Below, piece by piece: positions 1-9,400 of a stretch of 64,000 bases of DNA. The notes under the pieces were generated by a model. It saw only the letters and a program-made list of their open reading frames with translations. It made no database searches and was not told the origin of the DNA. Origin of the DNA: Desulforapulum autotrophicum (GTDB lineage Bacteria; Desulfobacterota; Desulfobacteria; Desulfobacterales; Desulfolunaceae); NCBI GenBank assembly GCA_020723285.1, contig DYJE01000002.1:1-64000 (forward strand). The letters run 5' to 3'. Numbering within the stretch: position 1 is the first letter of the stretch; each line of letters opens with the position of its first letter. Position numbers and translations under genes: made by a program.

Positions 1-200
1 TTAACACGCTGTTAATATTGCTTTATTAAAATTTGACTGTTCAACTTCAGTTTAATCCGGTCGATTTGAAACCGGCCGGTCCAAGACAAACCACCGTTGC
101 ATCCGGTTCAGAAAAATGGCATGATAGGCCGGTTGTTTTCAAGATAAGGCACCGTCTTCGTTTGTCAGACCCAATCGAATGAACATAAAGGAAAGAATCC

Positions 201-3200
201 ATGAAAATACGGGTTGCACTTGTTTCAGTGATGGTTGTTCTTTTCGCTTCGGCGTGGAGTTTTGCGGCTTTTGATTCATCGGCCTCACAAAATCAGAAAT
301 CCCTCCATATCACACGGATCATGCCGGAAGGCGTCGATGTGCCCCAGGGACGGGAGATCGTGATCCAGTTCAACAGACCGGTGGTGGCCTTGGGAAGGAT
401 GGAACGGCGGGCGGATGAAATTCCGGTGACCATCACTCCTAGTGTGAAGGGCCAGTGGCGATGGCTGAACACCAGTGCGTTATCCCTTCAGCTGGATGAA
501 GCGAATGCCCTTAAATTTGCCACCCGCTATACGGTGATAGTTAAACCCGGCATCAAAACCATGGATGGCGAAACGCTGAACAACGAAATCCGCCATGTGT
601 TCATGACCCAGCGGCCCACAGTGTCTGATTCGTATTTCGTGACCTGGCGTTCACCGGTCCGGCCGGTGATCATGGTGAGTTTCGATCAACCCGTGACTGC
701 GGAATCTCTCAGACGCTGCATGGTTTTTCGCCTTGCGGGCAACGCGGTGGCACGAATCCGGACGAAAGTGTCACCGGATCCGGAAGACCAGGAACAACCT
801 GTGATCCTGCCTTTCACGGGAAAACCCGATACCTCTGTGAACAAAGCGGCTGTCAAACGAGAAAAAGGCGGCACCGTGGTGAAGAAGATGGGGATTGAAG
901 CCCGGCGGATCTGGCATGTGGAGCCGGAAACGGATCTCGATGCGGACAGCACGGCGGAGCTATTTCTGGAACCGGGTCTCGTTTCCGCCTGGGGACCTGA
1001 AAAAGGCGTTGGCAATCAGCAGGTGGTTCAGTTCAACACATTCCCTGGGTTTCGTTTTCTCGGTCTGAAATACACGCCCCTTGACGGAAAGGAACCGGTT
1101 TTTATCACTCCACCGCAGCTGAAAGCCGGAAACGCACCCAAAGCCAATCCCCTTGATAACGTGTTTCTTGTGTTCAGTTCACCGGTTCTTGACGAGGAAA
1201 TCAAAAAGCATGTGACTTTCACGCCCGATCTCAGCGGCGGCGTAAAGGATTTCGATCCGTGGGCGGACGGTTACAGCTATTCGAGTTTGAGTGCACCCTA
1301 TGAAAAAGGTCAGGAATACCAGGTCCGTCTTCCTGTTTTTCTTCTGGCGAACAAACGTTATACTTTAAAAGAAGGTAAAAAAGGAATCCGTGACGAATTT
1401 GGCCGGCGGATAGCCAATCCTCTGGACCTGTCGTTTTTTACCGATCACCGGAAACCCGAATTCAACCTGATCAACCGGAACGCGGTGCTTGAACTGAACA
1501 TGGACACCGATTCCCCCATCGCGGTGACCAACCTGAAATCCCTCAAACTTTCAGCCCGGACTCTGAACGTCCATGGCCACAATGAGCAAGTGAACCTCAC
1601 TAAGGCAGTGCCCGCTGTCTCTGACGTGGCTTTTTTCATGCCCCTTGGAATCCGTGAGATTCTGAGCGGCAAGTCCGGCGTGGTTTACGGGTTTATCGAC
1701 TCCGATCCTGGGATTGACAAGCACGACGGGCAGCGGAAGTTTTTCTCCCAGGTCACACCGTATCAGGTGATGGCCAAGATGGGGCATTTCAACACCCTGG
1801 TCTGGGTGACGGATCTTGCAACCGGCGAACCCGTGGAAGGGGCCGAGGTCTTGATCGTCAAGGATGTGAAAAGATCTCTTAAAAGCGATACGCCCGTGCT
1901 CGCCCGTGCGGTGACGGAAAAAGACGGTTCGGCAAAGCTTCCGGGAAACGAAACCCTGGATCCGGAATTAGCCGTGGATCGATGGACCTACGACAAGGAT
2001 GATTCCACCACGTTTTTCGTGAAGGTGACAAAAGGCGAAAACATGGCCCTTCTTCCCGTGGATTCGGATTTCGAACTGGACACCTGGCGTGTGTCCAATT
2101 CCATGGTCTCGTCGGCCAACAGTCCGAAATACGGCCATATGAAAGCCTGGGGCACCACGGCCCAGGGGCTTTACCGGGCGGGTGATACCATTAAGTACAA
2201 GATTTATGTAAGGAATCAGGTCAACGAACGGACCGTTCTGCCTCCCCTTGGAACGTACAGTCTGTCCGTTAAAGACCCCATGGACCAGATGGTGTTCGAA
2301 CGGAAAAACATCGAACTTTCGAAATTCGGAGCCTTTGACGGAACGTTTAAGATTTCTGAAAAAGGGGCGGTGGGATGGTACAGGTTCGAACTCTCCGCCG
2401 ATTTCACCAAGGAATCTTGGGCACCCATGTCGGTTCTGGTCAGTGATTTCACACCGGCACCGTTCAAAGTGGGCAGCCATCTCTCAGGCGACATGTTCAG
2501 GATCGGGGACACAGTTGAAACAACCACATCGGCACGGCTTCACGCGGGAGGCCCTTACAGCTCGGCTTCGACCCGCATTGTGGCCCGCCTTGACGAACAG
2601 CCGTTCGAATCGCGTCATCCCGAGGCGAAAGATTATTTTTTCAGCACCATAGGCGATACAGACAGGCAGCGGGATCTCTTTGAATCCACGGAAAATCTGA
2701 ACGACAAAGGGGATCTGGTCCGTAAATTCAAAATCACCGAGTCGGAAATTCTTTACGGCCGCCTGAATGTGGAGAGTTCGGTTAGAGATGACCGTGGCAA
2801 ATTCGTGTCGTCCATGGCCACGGCGAAATTTTCAGGACGTGACCGTTTTGTGGGGATTAAAGCGGATAAATGGGTTTACAATCAGAACACTCCATCGAAG
2901 TTCTTCTACATCGTCGTGGATGAACGGGGAAAGCCTGTGGAAGGCGTTTCCACACACCTTGTGGCCGAACGTCTCGTGGTCACGGCGGCCAAAGTGAAAG
3001 GGCCGGGTAACGCCTACCTGACCAACACCCAGGAATCCTGGGTCAGGGAAAGCGAAACGCAAGGGATCTGCGGAAAGGAAGGCTCGCCTTTCGTGTTTAC
3101 GCCCAAATATACCGGATCGTACCGCGTGACCGCCGAGATCAAGGACAGCAAAGGCCGGAAACACAAAACGGAAATGGGGACCTGGGTTGTGGGCAAAGGC

Positions 3201-6056
3201 GTCGTTCTCTGGGACGAAGCCGATGAGTACAGTCTGAGCATCATTCCTGAGCAGACAGAACTGAACGTGGGAGACACGGCCCGTTATCTTGTGAAAAATC
3301 CCTATCCCGGTTCCGTGGCCCTTGTCACTGTCGAACGTTACGGTGTGCTGAAACACTGGACCCAGAGTTTTGATACAAGCACCCCCATTCTTGAAATTCC
3401 GGTGACCGAAGATTTCATGCCCGGATTTTTCGTCAGTGTCACCGTCGTGTCCAAACGTGTGGCAGACGCCCCCATGGACGGCAGCGTGGATCTTGGGAAA
3501 CCGTCGTTTAGGACCGGATATGTTCAGTCTGCGGTAAGGAACAGCGCCAAGCTCATCACGGTGAACGTCAAACCGGAAAAGGAGATCTACAAACCCGGCC
3601 ATACCGTCAAAGTGTCTTTGGACGCATCCTATGTTTCAAACAGAACCAAAGAACCGGTGGAACTGGCGGTGGTGGTCTTAGATGAAGCGGTGTTCGATCT
3701 GATCGAAGGTGGAAAAACCTATTTCGATCCCTACCAGGGATTCAACCATGTGGATTACCTGGATGTCACCAACTACAACCTCCTGACCCAGCTTGTGGGA
3801 CGGACGAAATTCGAGAAAAAAGGGGCGAACCCCGGCGGCGACGGCGGATCTGAGATCGGCATGCGCTCGGTGTTCGATTTTGTCTGTTTCTGGAACCCGT
3901 CCATCGTTGCCGATGAAAACGGAAAAGCCGAGATCAGTTTCAAGGTGCCGGACAATCTCACCGGCTGGAAAGTCTTTGCCATGGCCGTGACACCCAACGA
4001 CACCATGGGGCTTGGCGTGGGGGGCTTCAAGGTGAACAGGCCCACGGAAATCCGTCCGGTCATGCCCAATCTGGTCCGTGACGGAGACAGTTTCAAGGCC
4101 GGATTCACCGTGATGAACCGCACGGACAAAACACGTTCCCTTTTCTGCCGGATCAACGTGAAAGGTTCCATCGACTCATCCACGAATGACATTGAATCCA
4201 CCACCACGGTGGAATGTCCGCCTTACAAACGTGTGGACATCTGGATGCCCGTAAGGGCCAGGGGCGCCGGAAAGATGATTTTTCTCGCCACAGCCAGGGA
4301 CAAGAAAGACGGTGACGGATTGAAGGTGGAAGTCCCGGTGATCCGAAAATCCAACCGGGAAACCGTGGCCACATACGGAACCACAACCGAAGCTGAGATC
4401 ACGGAAACCCTGGTCGTTCCGGAAACAGCGAAAACCGGAACCGGAGAAATTTCTGTTATTCTTTCTCCCACGGTCATCGGAAACCTGGAAGGGGCGTTCA
4501 GGTACATGAAAAACTACCCTTACGGATGCTGGGAGCAGAAACTGGGCAAAGGCGTGGCCGCCGCGAACTATCTGTCGCTCAAGGTGTATGTGGCCGATGA
4601 TCTGGTATGGAACGACGCGGAAAAAAGGGTGAAGGAAACCCTTAATGAGTCGGCGAATTACCAGACGCCGTCCGGTGCCATGGCGTTCTACATTCCCGAA
4701 GACCGGTACGCAAACCCGTATTTGTCAGCTTACACGGCCCTGGCTTTCAACTGGCTGAAAAAGAGGGGATACGACATTCCGAAAAACGTGGAAACCAGAC
4801 TGTTCGCCTACCTTGACAGCCTTCTCAAACGGGATGCCTTTCCCGATTTCTATTCCAGAGGCATGAGTGCCACGGTAAGGGCTGCGGCCCTTTGTGCCCT
4901 GGCGGAAAAAGGGGATCTGACCCTTTCGGACTTGAAACGTTACGAAAGCCACGCTCCCATGATGGATCTGTTCGGCAAGGCCCTTTACATGCAGGCGGCG
5001 CTTCACACCGAAGGTGGTGACAAGCTTGCGGAAGACATGTGCCGGGCGATTCTGGGATACGCCAACGTCACGGGCGGCAAAACCATGTTCAGCGAGGCCA
5101 AGGACGACGGATTCATCCGAATTCTATCCACGCCCCTGCGTGACAACGCCGTGATATTGTCAGCCTTCACCGCCTTTGGCGAACGTGCGAACGGCAAGGA
5201 ACTTGTGGGCGACATTCCGTACAAACTGGTCCGGGCCATCACCCAGGCCAGGAAAAACCGGGATCACTGGGAAAACACCCAGGAAAACATCTTCTGCATG
5301 AAGGCCCTGACCGATTACGCGACGGTCTATGAACAAGAAAAACCGGACATGAGCGTCACCGTGGACATCGACAAGACCATGGTTGGAAAAACATCCTTTG
5401 CCCATGTGAAAAACAAGGCACAGACCATAAGGCAGGATATGAAACCCGGAGACGCCGGGAAAAAGCAGGTCATGACCGTGACTAAAACAGGTCAGGGTCG
5501 GCTTTATTACTCGCCCAGGATGACATTTGAAGTGGGCGGGGAACAGGTGGAACCGGTGAACGCCGGGATCGAGATCCGGAAAGAGCTCTGTGTGGAACGG
5601 GGGAAAAAATGGGTGAAGCTTGAAAAACCCTTTGTGCTGAAACGCGGCGAGCTGGTGCGGGTGGATCTTTTCATCAGCATCCCCGCGGCCCGGCATTTCG
5701 TGGTGGTGGATGACGCCGTTCCCGGCGGTCTTGAACCGGTGAACCGGGATCTGGCCACATCCTCACGGTTTGACGCCGAAAAAGGGGGTTACAGGGCGGC
5801 GGGCGGCTCCTTCTGGTTCAAATATTCGGACTGGATGGAATACAACGCGTCGTTCTGGAGTTTTTACCACCGGGAATTGCGCCATGACAGCGTGAAGTTT
5901 TACTCCGATTACCTGCCGCCGGGCCGTTACCACCTGTCGTACACGGCCCAGGCCATCGCCGAAGGTGAATTTTCCATGATGCCGGTCCATGCCGAGGAGA
6001 TGTACGACCCGGATGTTTTCGGCAAAGGGCTTCCGGGGATGATGATCATTGATTGA
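201..6056 (+). CDS. Bacterial alpha-2-macroglobulin (YfhM/MG-type)
   Basis: This is a 1951-residue secreted protein of the bacterial alpha-2-macroglobulin family, which traps proteases in the periplasm through a reactive thioester. It has an N-terminal hydrophobic signal peptide (about residues 1-23). It then carries an Ig-like/MG-repeat body and, near residues 1440-1447, the thioester motif YGCWEQ, with Cys1443 and the Gln three residues on. The family more often has CLEQ or CTEQ; Trp here is a variant. E. coli YfhM is a lipoprotein, but no Cys follows the signal peptide here, so this one is not lipid-anchored. A purine-rich ribosome site (AAAGGAAAG) precedes the ATG. The 3' end overlaps pbpC, the classic pairing of a protease trap with a peptidoglycan-repair synthase. 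Family assignment is strong; the protease-defence role is inferred from the family. Confidence 0.93.
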   Translation: MKIRVALVSVMVVLFASAWSFAAFDSSASQNQKSLHITRIMPEGVDVPQGREIVIQFNRPVVALGRMERRADEIPVTITPSVKGQWRWLNTSALSLQLDEANALKFATRYTVIVKPGIKTMDGETLNNEIRHVFMTQRPTVSDSYFVTWRSPVRPVIMVSFDQPVTAESLRRCMVFRLAGNAVARIRTKVSPDPEDQEQPVILPFTGKPDTSVNKAAVKREKGGTVVKKMGIEARRIWHVEPETDLDADSTAELFLEPGLVSAWGPEKGVGNQQVVQFNTFPGFRFLGLKYTPLDGKEPVFITPPQLKAGNAPKANPLDNVFLVFSSPVLDEEIKKHVTFTPDLSGGVKDFDPWADGYSYSSLSAPYEKGQEYQVRLPVFLLANKRYTLKEGKKGIRDEFGRRIANPLDLSFFTDHRKPEFNLINRNAVLELNMDTDSPIAVTNLKSLKLSARTLNVHGHNEQVNLTKAVPAVSDVAFFMPLGIREILSGKSGVVYGFIDSDPGIDKHDGQRKFFSQVTPYQVMAKMGHFNTLVWVTDLATGEPVEGAEVLIVKDVKRSLKSDTPVLARAVTEKDGSAKLPGNETLDPELAVDRWTYDKDDSTTFFVKVTKGENMALLPVDSDFELDTWRVSNSMVSSANSPKYGHMKAWGTTAQGLYRAGDTIKYKIYVRNQVNERTVLPPLGTYSLSVKDPMDQMVFERKNIELSKFGAFDGTFKISEKGAVGWYRFELSADFTKESWAPMSVLVSDFTPAPFKVGSHLSGDMFRIGDTVETTTSARLHAGGPYSSASTRIVARLDEQPFESRHPEAKDYFFSTIGDTDRQRDLFESTENLNDKGDLVRKFKITESEILYGRLNVESSVRDDRGKFVSSMATAKFSGRDRFVGIKADKWVYNQNTPSKFFYIVVDERGKPVEGVSTHLVAERLVVTAAKVKGPGNAYLTNTQESWVRESETQGICGKEGSPFVFTPKYTGSYRVTAEIKDSKGRKHKTEMGTWVVGKGVVLWDEADEYSLSIIPEQTELNVGDTARYLVKNPYPGSVALVTVERYGVLKHWTQSFDTSTPILEIPVTEDFMPGFFVSVTVVSKRVADAPMDGSVDLGKPSFRTGYVQSAVRNSAKLITVNVKPEKEIYKPGHTVKVSLDASYVSNRTKEPVELAVVVLDEAVFDLIEGGKTYFDPYQGFNHVDYLDVTNYNLLTQLVGRTKFEKKGANPGGDGGSEIGMRSVFDFVCFWNPSIVADENGKAEISFKVPDNLTGWKVFAMAVTPNDTMGLGVGGFKVNRPTEIRPVMPNLVRDGDSFKAGFTVMNRTDKTRSLFCRINVKGSIDSSTNDIESTTTVECPPYKRVDIWMPVRARGAGKMIFLATARDKKDGDGLKVEVPVIRKSNRETVATYGTTTEAEITETLVVPETAKTGTGEISVILSPTVIGNLEGAFRYMKNYPYGCWEQKLGKGVAAANYLSLKVYVADDLVWNDAEKRVKETLNESANYQTPSGAMAFYIPEDRYANPYLSAYTALAFNWLKKRGYDIPKNVETRLFAYLDSLLKRDAFPDFYSRGMSATVRAAALCALAEKGDLTLSDLKRYESHAPMMDLFGKALYMQAALHTEGGDKLAEDMCRAILGYANVTGGKTMFSEAKDDGFIRILSTPLRDNAVILSAFTAFGERANGKELVGDIPYKLVRAITQARKNRDHWENTQENIFCMKALTDYATVYEQEKPDMSVTVDIDKTMVGKTSFAHVKNKAQTIRQDMKPGDAGKKQVMTVTKTGQGRLYYSPRMTFEVGGEQVEPVNAGIEIRKELCVERGKKWVKLEKPFVLKRGELVRVDLFISIPAARHFVVVDDAVPGGLEPVNRDLATSSRFDAEKGGYRAAGGSFWFKYSDWMEYNASFWSFYHRELRHDSVKFYSDYLPPGRYHLSYTAQAIAEGEFSMMPVHAEEMYDPDVFGKGLPGMMIID

Positions 6057-8274
6057 CGGGACTATCTTTGCTGTGAATAAGAAAAAGGTGTTCGTCGGTT
6101 TAGCCATCGGGTTACTTCTTCTTGTTTTAAGTGCCACAGCGCTTCACATCATCGCCCTCAACGCCATGCGGGACATCCCGGACAGTCTCACCGGTCTTTT
6201 GGACGAGGTTCGCAAACCCCAGCTCAAGGACCGGTACGGGCGGTCCATCACGGTGACTTACGCCAACCGGTGGAACAGCGGGGCTTACATGCCCCTTCAC
6301 CAGATCCCGGAAACCTTGCGGTCGTTGTTCATCGCGTCGGAAGACAAACGGTTTTACGAACACGGGGGCGTGGACTGGACCGCACGCTGCCACGCCCTTG
6401 TCCAGAATCTGTTGTCGCTTGATGCGGTAAGGGGCGCGAGCACCATCACCGAGCAGGTGGTGCGTATGATCCATCCCCGTCCACGGACCCTGTGGTCACG
6501 GTATCTTGAAGGATACGAAGCAAGGAGTCTTGAAAAAAAACATTCCAAGGATGTCATCCTTGAGTTTTATCTCAATCAGGTACCATACGCCGCAAACCGA
6601 AGGGGCGTCGTTCAGGCGGCCGAGCTTTATTTCAACCGTTCACCGGACACCCTGAGTCTGAAGGAAATGCTGGCTCTGGTGGTACTGGTCCGGGCTCCAT
6701 CGTTTTATGATCCGTATAAAGATAAAAATCGAATCGAAAAACCCATAACCGCACTGGCCCAGTCTCTCTGGACACAGGGCCTGATTTCAAAAGCCGATTT
6801 TGATGACACGGTCAGCACCGGGCTTGAACTTGAAAAACCGGTCCATGATGTGGATGCCGTTCATTTTGCCCGGTATGTTTACGATTCGGTTCAGAAGGGT
6901 GCTCAGGGTGACGTAAGGAAAATCAAGACCACGCTCGATGTGTCCGTCCAGATGAAGGCCGAAGCCCTGATGGACAAAATCTTGAAAACCATGACATTGA
7001 AAAAAGTGAAAAACGGAGCCTGTCTCGTGGTCGATCATGAAACAGGGGAGATTCTCGCCTGGGCTTCAAGGACAGCGGCCGACCAGGAAAATTCCGGGAA
7101 TAACATCGACGCGGTGGTCACGCCAAGACAACCCGGTTCGGCGCTCAAACCCTTTCTCTACGCCATGGCCCTCGAAAAGGGCTGGACCGCGGACAGGGCC
7201 ATTGACGACAGCCCCCTCACCAATCCCGTGGGAAGGGGACTTCATACGTATCACAACTACAGCCATGTGTTTTACGGATGGGTGACCGTCCGTGAAGCCC
7301 TGGGCAATTCCCTTAATATCCCCGCAGTGAAAACCATCCGGTTTGTGGGGTATGCGGATTACCTCGCGAAACTCCATGAACTGGGCTTCCGGAGTCTTGA
7401 CAAACATCCGGATTTTTACGGAGACGGTCTGGCCCTGGGATGCGGGGAAGTGACGCTGTTTGACATGGTTCAGGCGTACTGCGTCCTGGCCAACCGTGGG
7501 ATCTTCCTTCCCATCCACGCCACGGGACAGGCAGACGATCATTTCAGGACCCTCAAGGGACGGCGCGTGTTTTCTGAAGAAACAGCCTCGCTGATCGGAA
7601 ACATCCTTTCAGACTCTCAGGCGAGAAAACTGGAGTTCGGCGGTGACGGGCTTTTGAATTTCCCAGTGGAGACCGCAGTGAAAACCGGAACATCCAGCGA
7701 TTACAGGGATTCATGGGCCGTGGGATACAATCACCGTTATGTGGTGGGTGCCTGGATGGGCAACCTGGACGCCCGGCCCATGAACGGTGTCACCGGTTCC
7801 ACAGGCCCCGCGTTTCTTTTACGGAGCCTTTTCGCCGAACTGAACAGAAACACCGAAACACGCCCCCTTTATCTCAGTCCGAAACTCAAACGGAAAGAGA
7901 TCTGCACCGATTCAGACAAATCCGGAATCCCCTGCACACGCCGTTTCGAATGGTTCGCTGAAGGGCAATCCCCCCAGAAGAAAAAGGCGGAATCAGTCCA
8001 AACCTCCATTTATTTCATCAAACCCGTGAGCGGACTTGAAATGGCCATGGACCCAAGAATCCCGGATGCCAGCGAAGCCTTTGAGTTCGAACTCTCTGGG
8101 GTTGGCTCAAACGACACCGTCACCTGGATGGTGGACGGGAAAAAAATTGGAACCACAAAAGGCCCCCGCCATCTCTGGTTTCTCTCAAAAGGCAAACATG
8201 TGGCAACCGCCAGCATTCATAAATCGGACGGCCGGATAGCCCATGCAGGAAAAGCGGTGTTTGTTGTGAAGTGA
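6049..8274 (+). CDS. pbpC: Penicillin-binding protein 1C (bifunctional PG synthase)
   Basis: This is a bifunctional class A penicillin-binding protein of the PBP1C type, about 741 residues. A membrane anchor spans roughly residues 15-36. The GT51 glycosyltransferase domain shows ASEDKRFYEHGGVDW, then GASTITEQ, then the EFYLNQVPY stretch. The transpeptidase domain has SALK (SxxK), SLN (SxN) and KTGTS (KTG box). The last ~90 residues form the C-terminal domain found only in PBP1C proteins. The longest frame begins with TTG at 6049, inside the alpha-2-macroglobulin gene. A GTG at 6073, just after that gene's stop, is an equally good start and puts the basic NKKK stretch directly before the anchor. 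The overlap implies translational coupling. It probably repairs the cell wall where the protease trap acts. Confidence 0.95.
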   Translation: MIDGTIFAVNKKKVFVGLAIGLLLLVLSATALHIIALNAMRDIPDSLTGLLDEVRKPQLKDRYGRSITVTYANRWNSGAYMPLHQIPETLRSLFIASEDKRFYEHGGVDWTARCHALVQNLLSLDAVRGASTITEQVVRMIHPRPRTLWSRYLEGYEARSLEKKHSKDVILEFYLNQVPYAANRRGVVQAAELYFNRSPDTLSLKEMLALVVLVRAPSFYDPYKDKNRIEKPITALAQSLWTQGLISKADFDDTVSTGLELEKPVHDVDAVHFARYVYDSVQKGAQGDVRKIKTTLDVSVQMKAEALMDKILKTMTLKKVKNGACLVVDHETGEILAWASRTAADQENSGNNIDAVVTPRQPGSALKPFLYAMALEKGWTADRAIDDSPLTNPVGRGLHTYHNYSHVFYGWVTVREALGNSLNIPAVKTIRFVGYADYLAKLHELGFRSLDKHPDFYGDGLALGCGEVTLFDMVQAYCVLANRGIFLPIHATGQADDHFRTLKGRRVFSEETASLIGNILSDSQARKLEFGGDGLLNFPVETAVKTGTSSDYRDSWAVGYNHRYVVGAWMGNLDARPMNGVTGSTGPAFLLRSLFAELNRNTETRPLYLSPKLKRKEICTDSDKSGIPCTRRFEWFAEGQSPQKKKAESVQTSIYFIKPVSGLEMAMDPRIPDASEAFEFELSGVGSNDTVTWMVDGKKIGTTKGPRHLWFLSKGKHVATASIHKSDGRIAHAGKAVFVVK

Positions 8275-8297
8275 TTTTTTTTTTATAATCACATTTA

Positions 8298-8495
8298 TCA
8301 TTTTTGCTCCGGGCATGGACAACCTTCTCCCGCGGGGTGAGTGCTTATATGCGTTTGGAACAGTAAGTCAGGATTTCTGTGTAAATGGGCGATGGCCACG
8401 ACCAGGATTTCATCGCTGCGGACCTGGTAAATAATTCCATAGGGGAAGCGCCGTGTCCGTTTCGAATTGATGGTGTATGGGAAAATACTGTCAGA
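8298..8495 (-). pseudogene. ParE/RelE-type toxin remnant
   Basis: Reading the minus strand from 8495 to the TGA at 8298-8300 gives an open stretch without a usable start. It contains RRFPYGIIYQV followed by EILVVAIAHLHRNP, the C-terminal signature of ParE-type toxins (RRFPYxIxYxV, then a hydrophobic strand and AxxHxxRxP). The N-terminal two thirds are missing: an in-frame TGA lies at 8496-8498 and the sequence beyond is A/T-rich without homology. No ParD-type antitoxin lies beside it. I read this as the decayed end of a lost type II toxin-antitoxin locus. The match is from recognition of the motif, not a search. Confidence 0.7.
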
Positions 8496-8546
8496 TCAAA
8501 AAAAAGGCAGAACAACATCAGGTGATTGACTGAACCTTAATTGATG

Positions 8547-8580
8547 AAAAAAATACAGGTGTCTCGCTTGCTTCGAGACA
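8547..8580 (-). terminator. Intrinsic terminator of the tetR gene
   Basis: On the minus strand a 7-bp perfect stem (arms 8560-8566 and 8574-8580, TGTCTCG/CGAGACA, 7-nt loop) is followed after a few bases by a run of seven T. It lies immediately downstream of the TetR gene that ends at 8589. Confidence 0.55.
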
Positions 8581-8588
8581 TCTTTGTC

Positions 8589-9221
8589 TTATATCGATTT
8601 ATAAGGAGCAATATTGTAAAACTTGAGTGTTTCTTTGGCCAGACGCCGGTATTCATCACGGTCGATTTTGAGAATGGAGCGGAAGAAGGTCTCGCCGGAT
8701 ACAAAATTGTGGAGTGCGTTCATCATGAAGATGACTTTGATCTGGGCTTCCGCCGAAACTTCCCGACGGTTTTCTGAAAGCCCCATGGAATAGGCGATGT
8801 CCGAAATGTACTCGGGAACGCTGGAAAGTCCGATATTGAGGTCGAGATCTGTGGTGGTCTGGGTGAAATACCGGAAAATGGTGTGATTGGATATTTCTGG
8901 ATTTTCGTAAAGGAAATCAAACATTTCGTCCAGAGCGATATCAATGCGTGTCGTGAGTTCCTTGCCCTTGATTTTTTTTTCGATCTCGATGAGCTTCACC
9001 CGTGTCTCATCGTTCAGGTCGTGGATAACCGCTTCGAAAAGATCACCTTTATCTCCCCAGTGGTAATGGAGAGTGGAGATGTCTATGCCCGCTTCCCTTG
9101 CGATCATTCGTGTGGTGGTTCCCTGAAAACCGTACTGTCCGAACAGTTTCCTTGCGACACTGAGGATACGGGCTTTTACGGAATCGGGATTTCTTCGGGC
9201 TTTTTCGAGAGGTGTTGCCAT
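8589..9221 (-). CDS. TetR/AcrR-family transcriptional regulator
   Basis: This is a 210-residue TetR-family repressor. The N-terminal helix-turn-helix is clear around residues 15-60 (ILSVARKLFGQYGFQGTTTR, then IAREAGIDISTLHYHWGDK). The rest is an all-helical ligand-binding domain typical in length for the family, with no recognisable ligand signature. It lies downstream of hdrCB on the same strand, separated from hdrB by about 180 bp that contain a hairpin. It is therefore probably transcribed alone, and hdrCB or fatty-acid-related genes are possible but unproven targets. The ligand cannot be told from the sequence. Confidence 0.9.
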   Translation of the reverse strand: MATPLEKARRNPDSVKARILSVARKLFGQYGFQGTTTRMIAREAGIDISTLHYHWGDKGDLFEAVIHDLNDETRVKLIEIEKKIKGKELTTRIDIALDEMFDFLYENPEISNHTIFRYFTQTTTDLDLNIGLSSVPEYISDIAYSMGLSENRREVSAEAQIKVIFMMNALHNFVSGETFFRSILKIDRDEYRRLAKETLKFYNIAPYKSI

Positions 9222-9355
9222 GGCAGTCCTTCACAGTTTAAGTCAGAAGATTACCTATCATACCAGCTCCAAATGTCAAGACGTTATTCTGAGGGCTGAA
9301 AGGCGTCTAATGTGCTGATATTAAAGATATAAATATAAGATTTGATATTGATATG

Positions 9356-9392
9356 GGAAGGAACGTGCGCATTTGAAGGCATCGTTCCTTCC
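9356..9392 (-). terminator. Hairpin after hdrB
   Basis: A perfect 10-bp inverted repeat (GGAAGGAACG at 9356-9365, CGTTCCTTCC at 9383-9392) lies just downstream of the hdrB stop. No clear T-run follows on the minus strand, so it may act as a Rho-independent terminator only weakly or stabilise the 3' end of the hdrCB message. Confidence 0.45.
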
Positions 9393-9400
9393 TGGTTAGA

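Noticed and set aside
1-15. Dyad TTAACA-CGC-TGTTAA at the left edge
   Set aside because: It is a perfect short dyad, but the left context is cut off and one such repeat in A/T-rich DNA is expected by chance.
2832-3602. A 256-codon open frame on the minus strand
   Set aside because: It lies wholly opposite the alpha-2-macroglobulin gene, whose product is clearly recognised, and shows no family motif or ribosome site.
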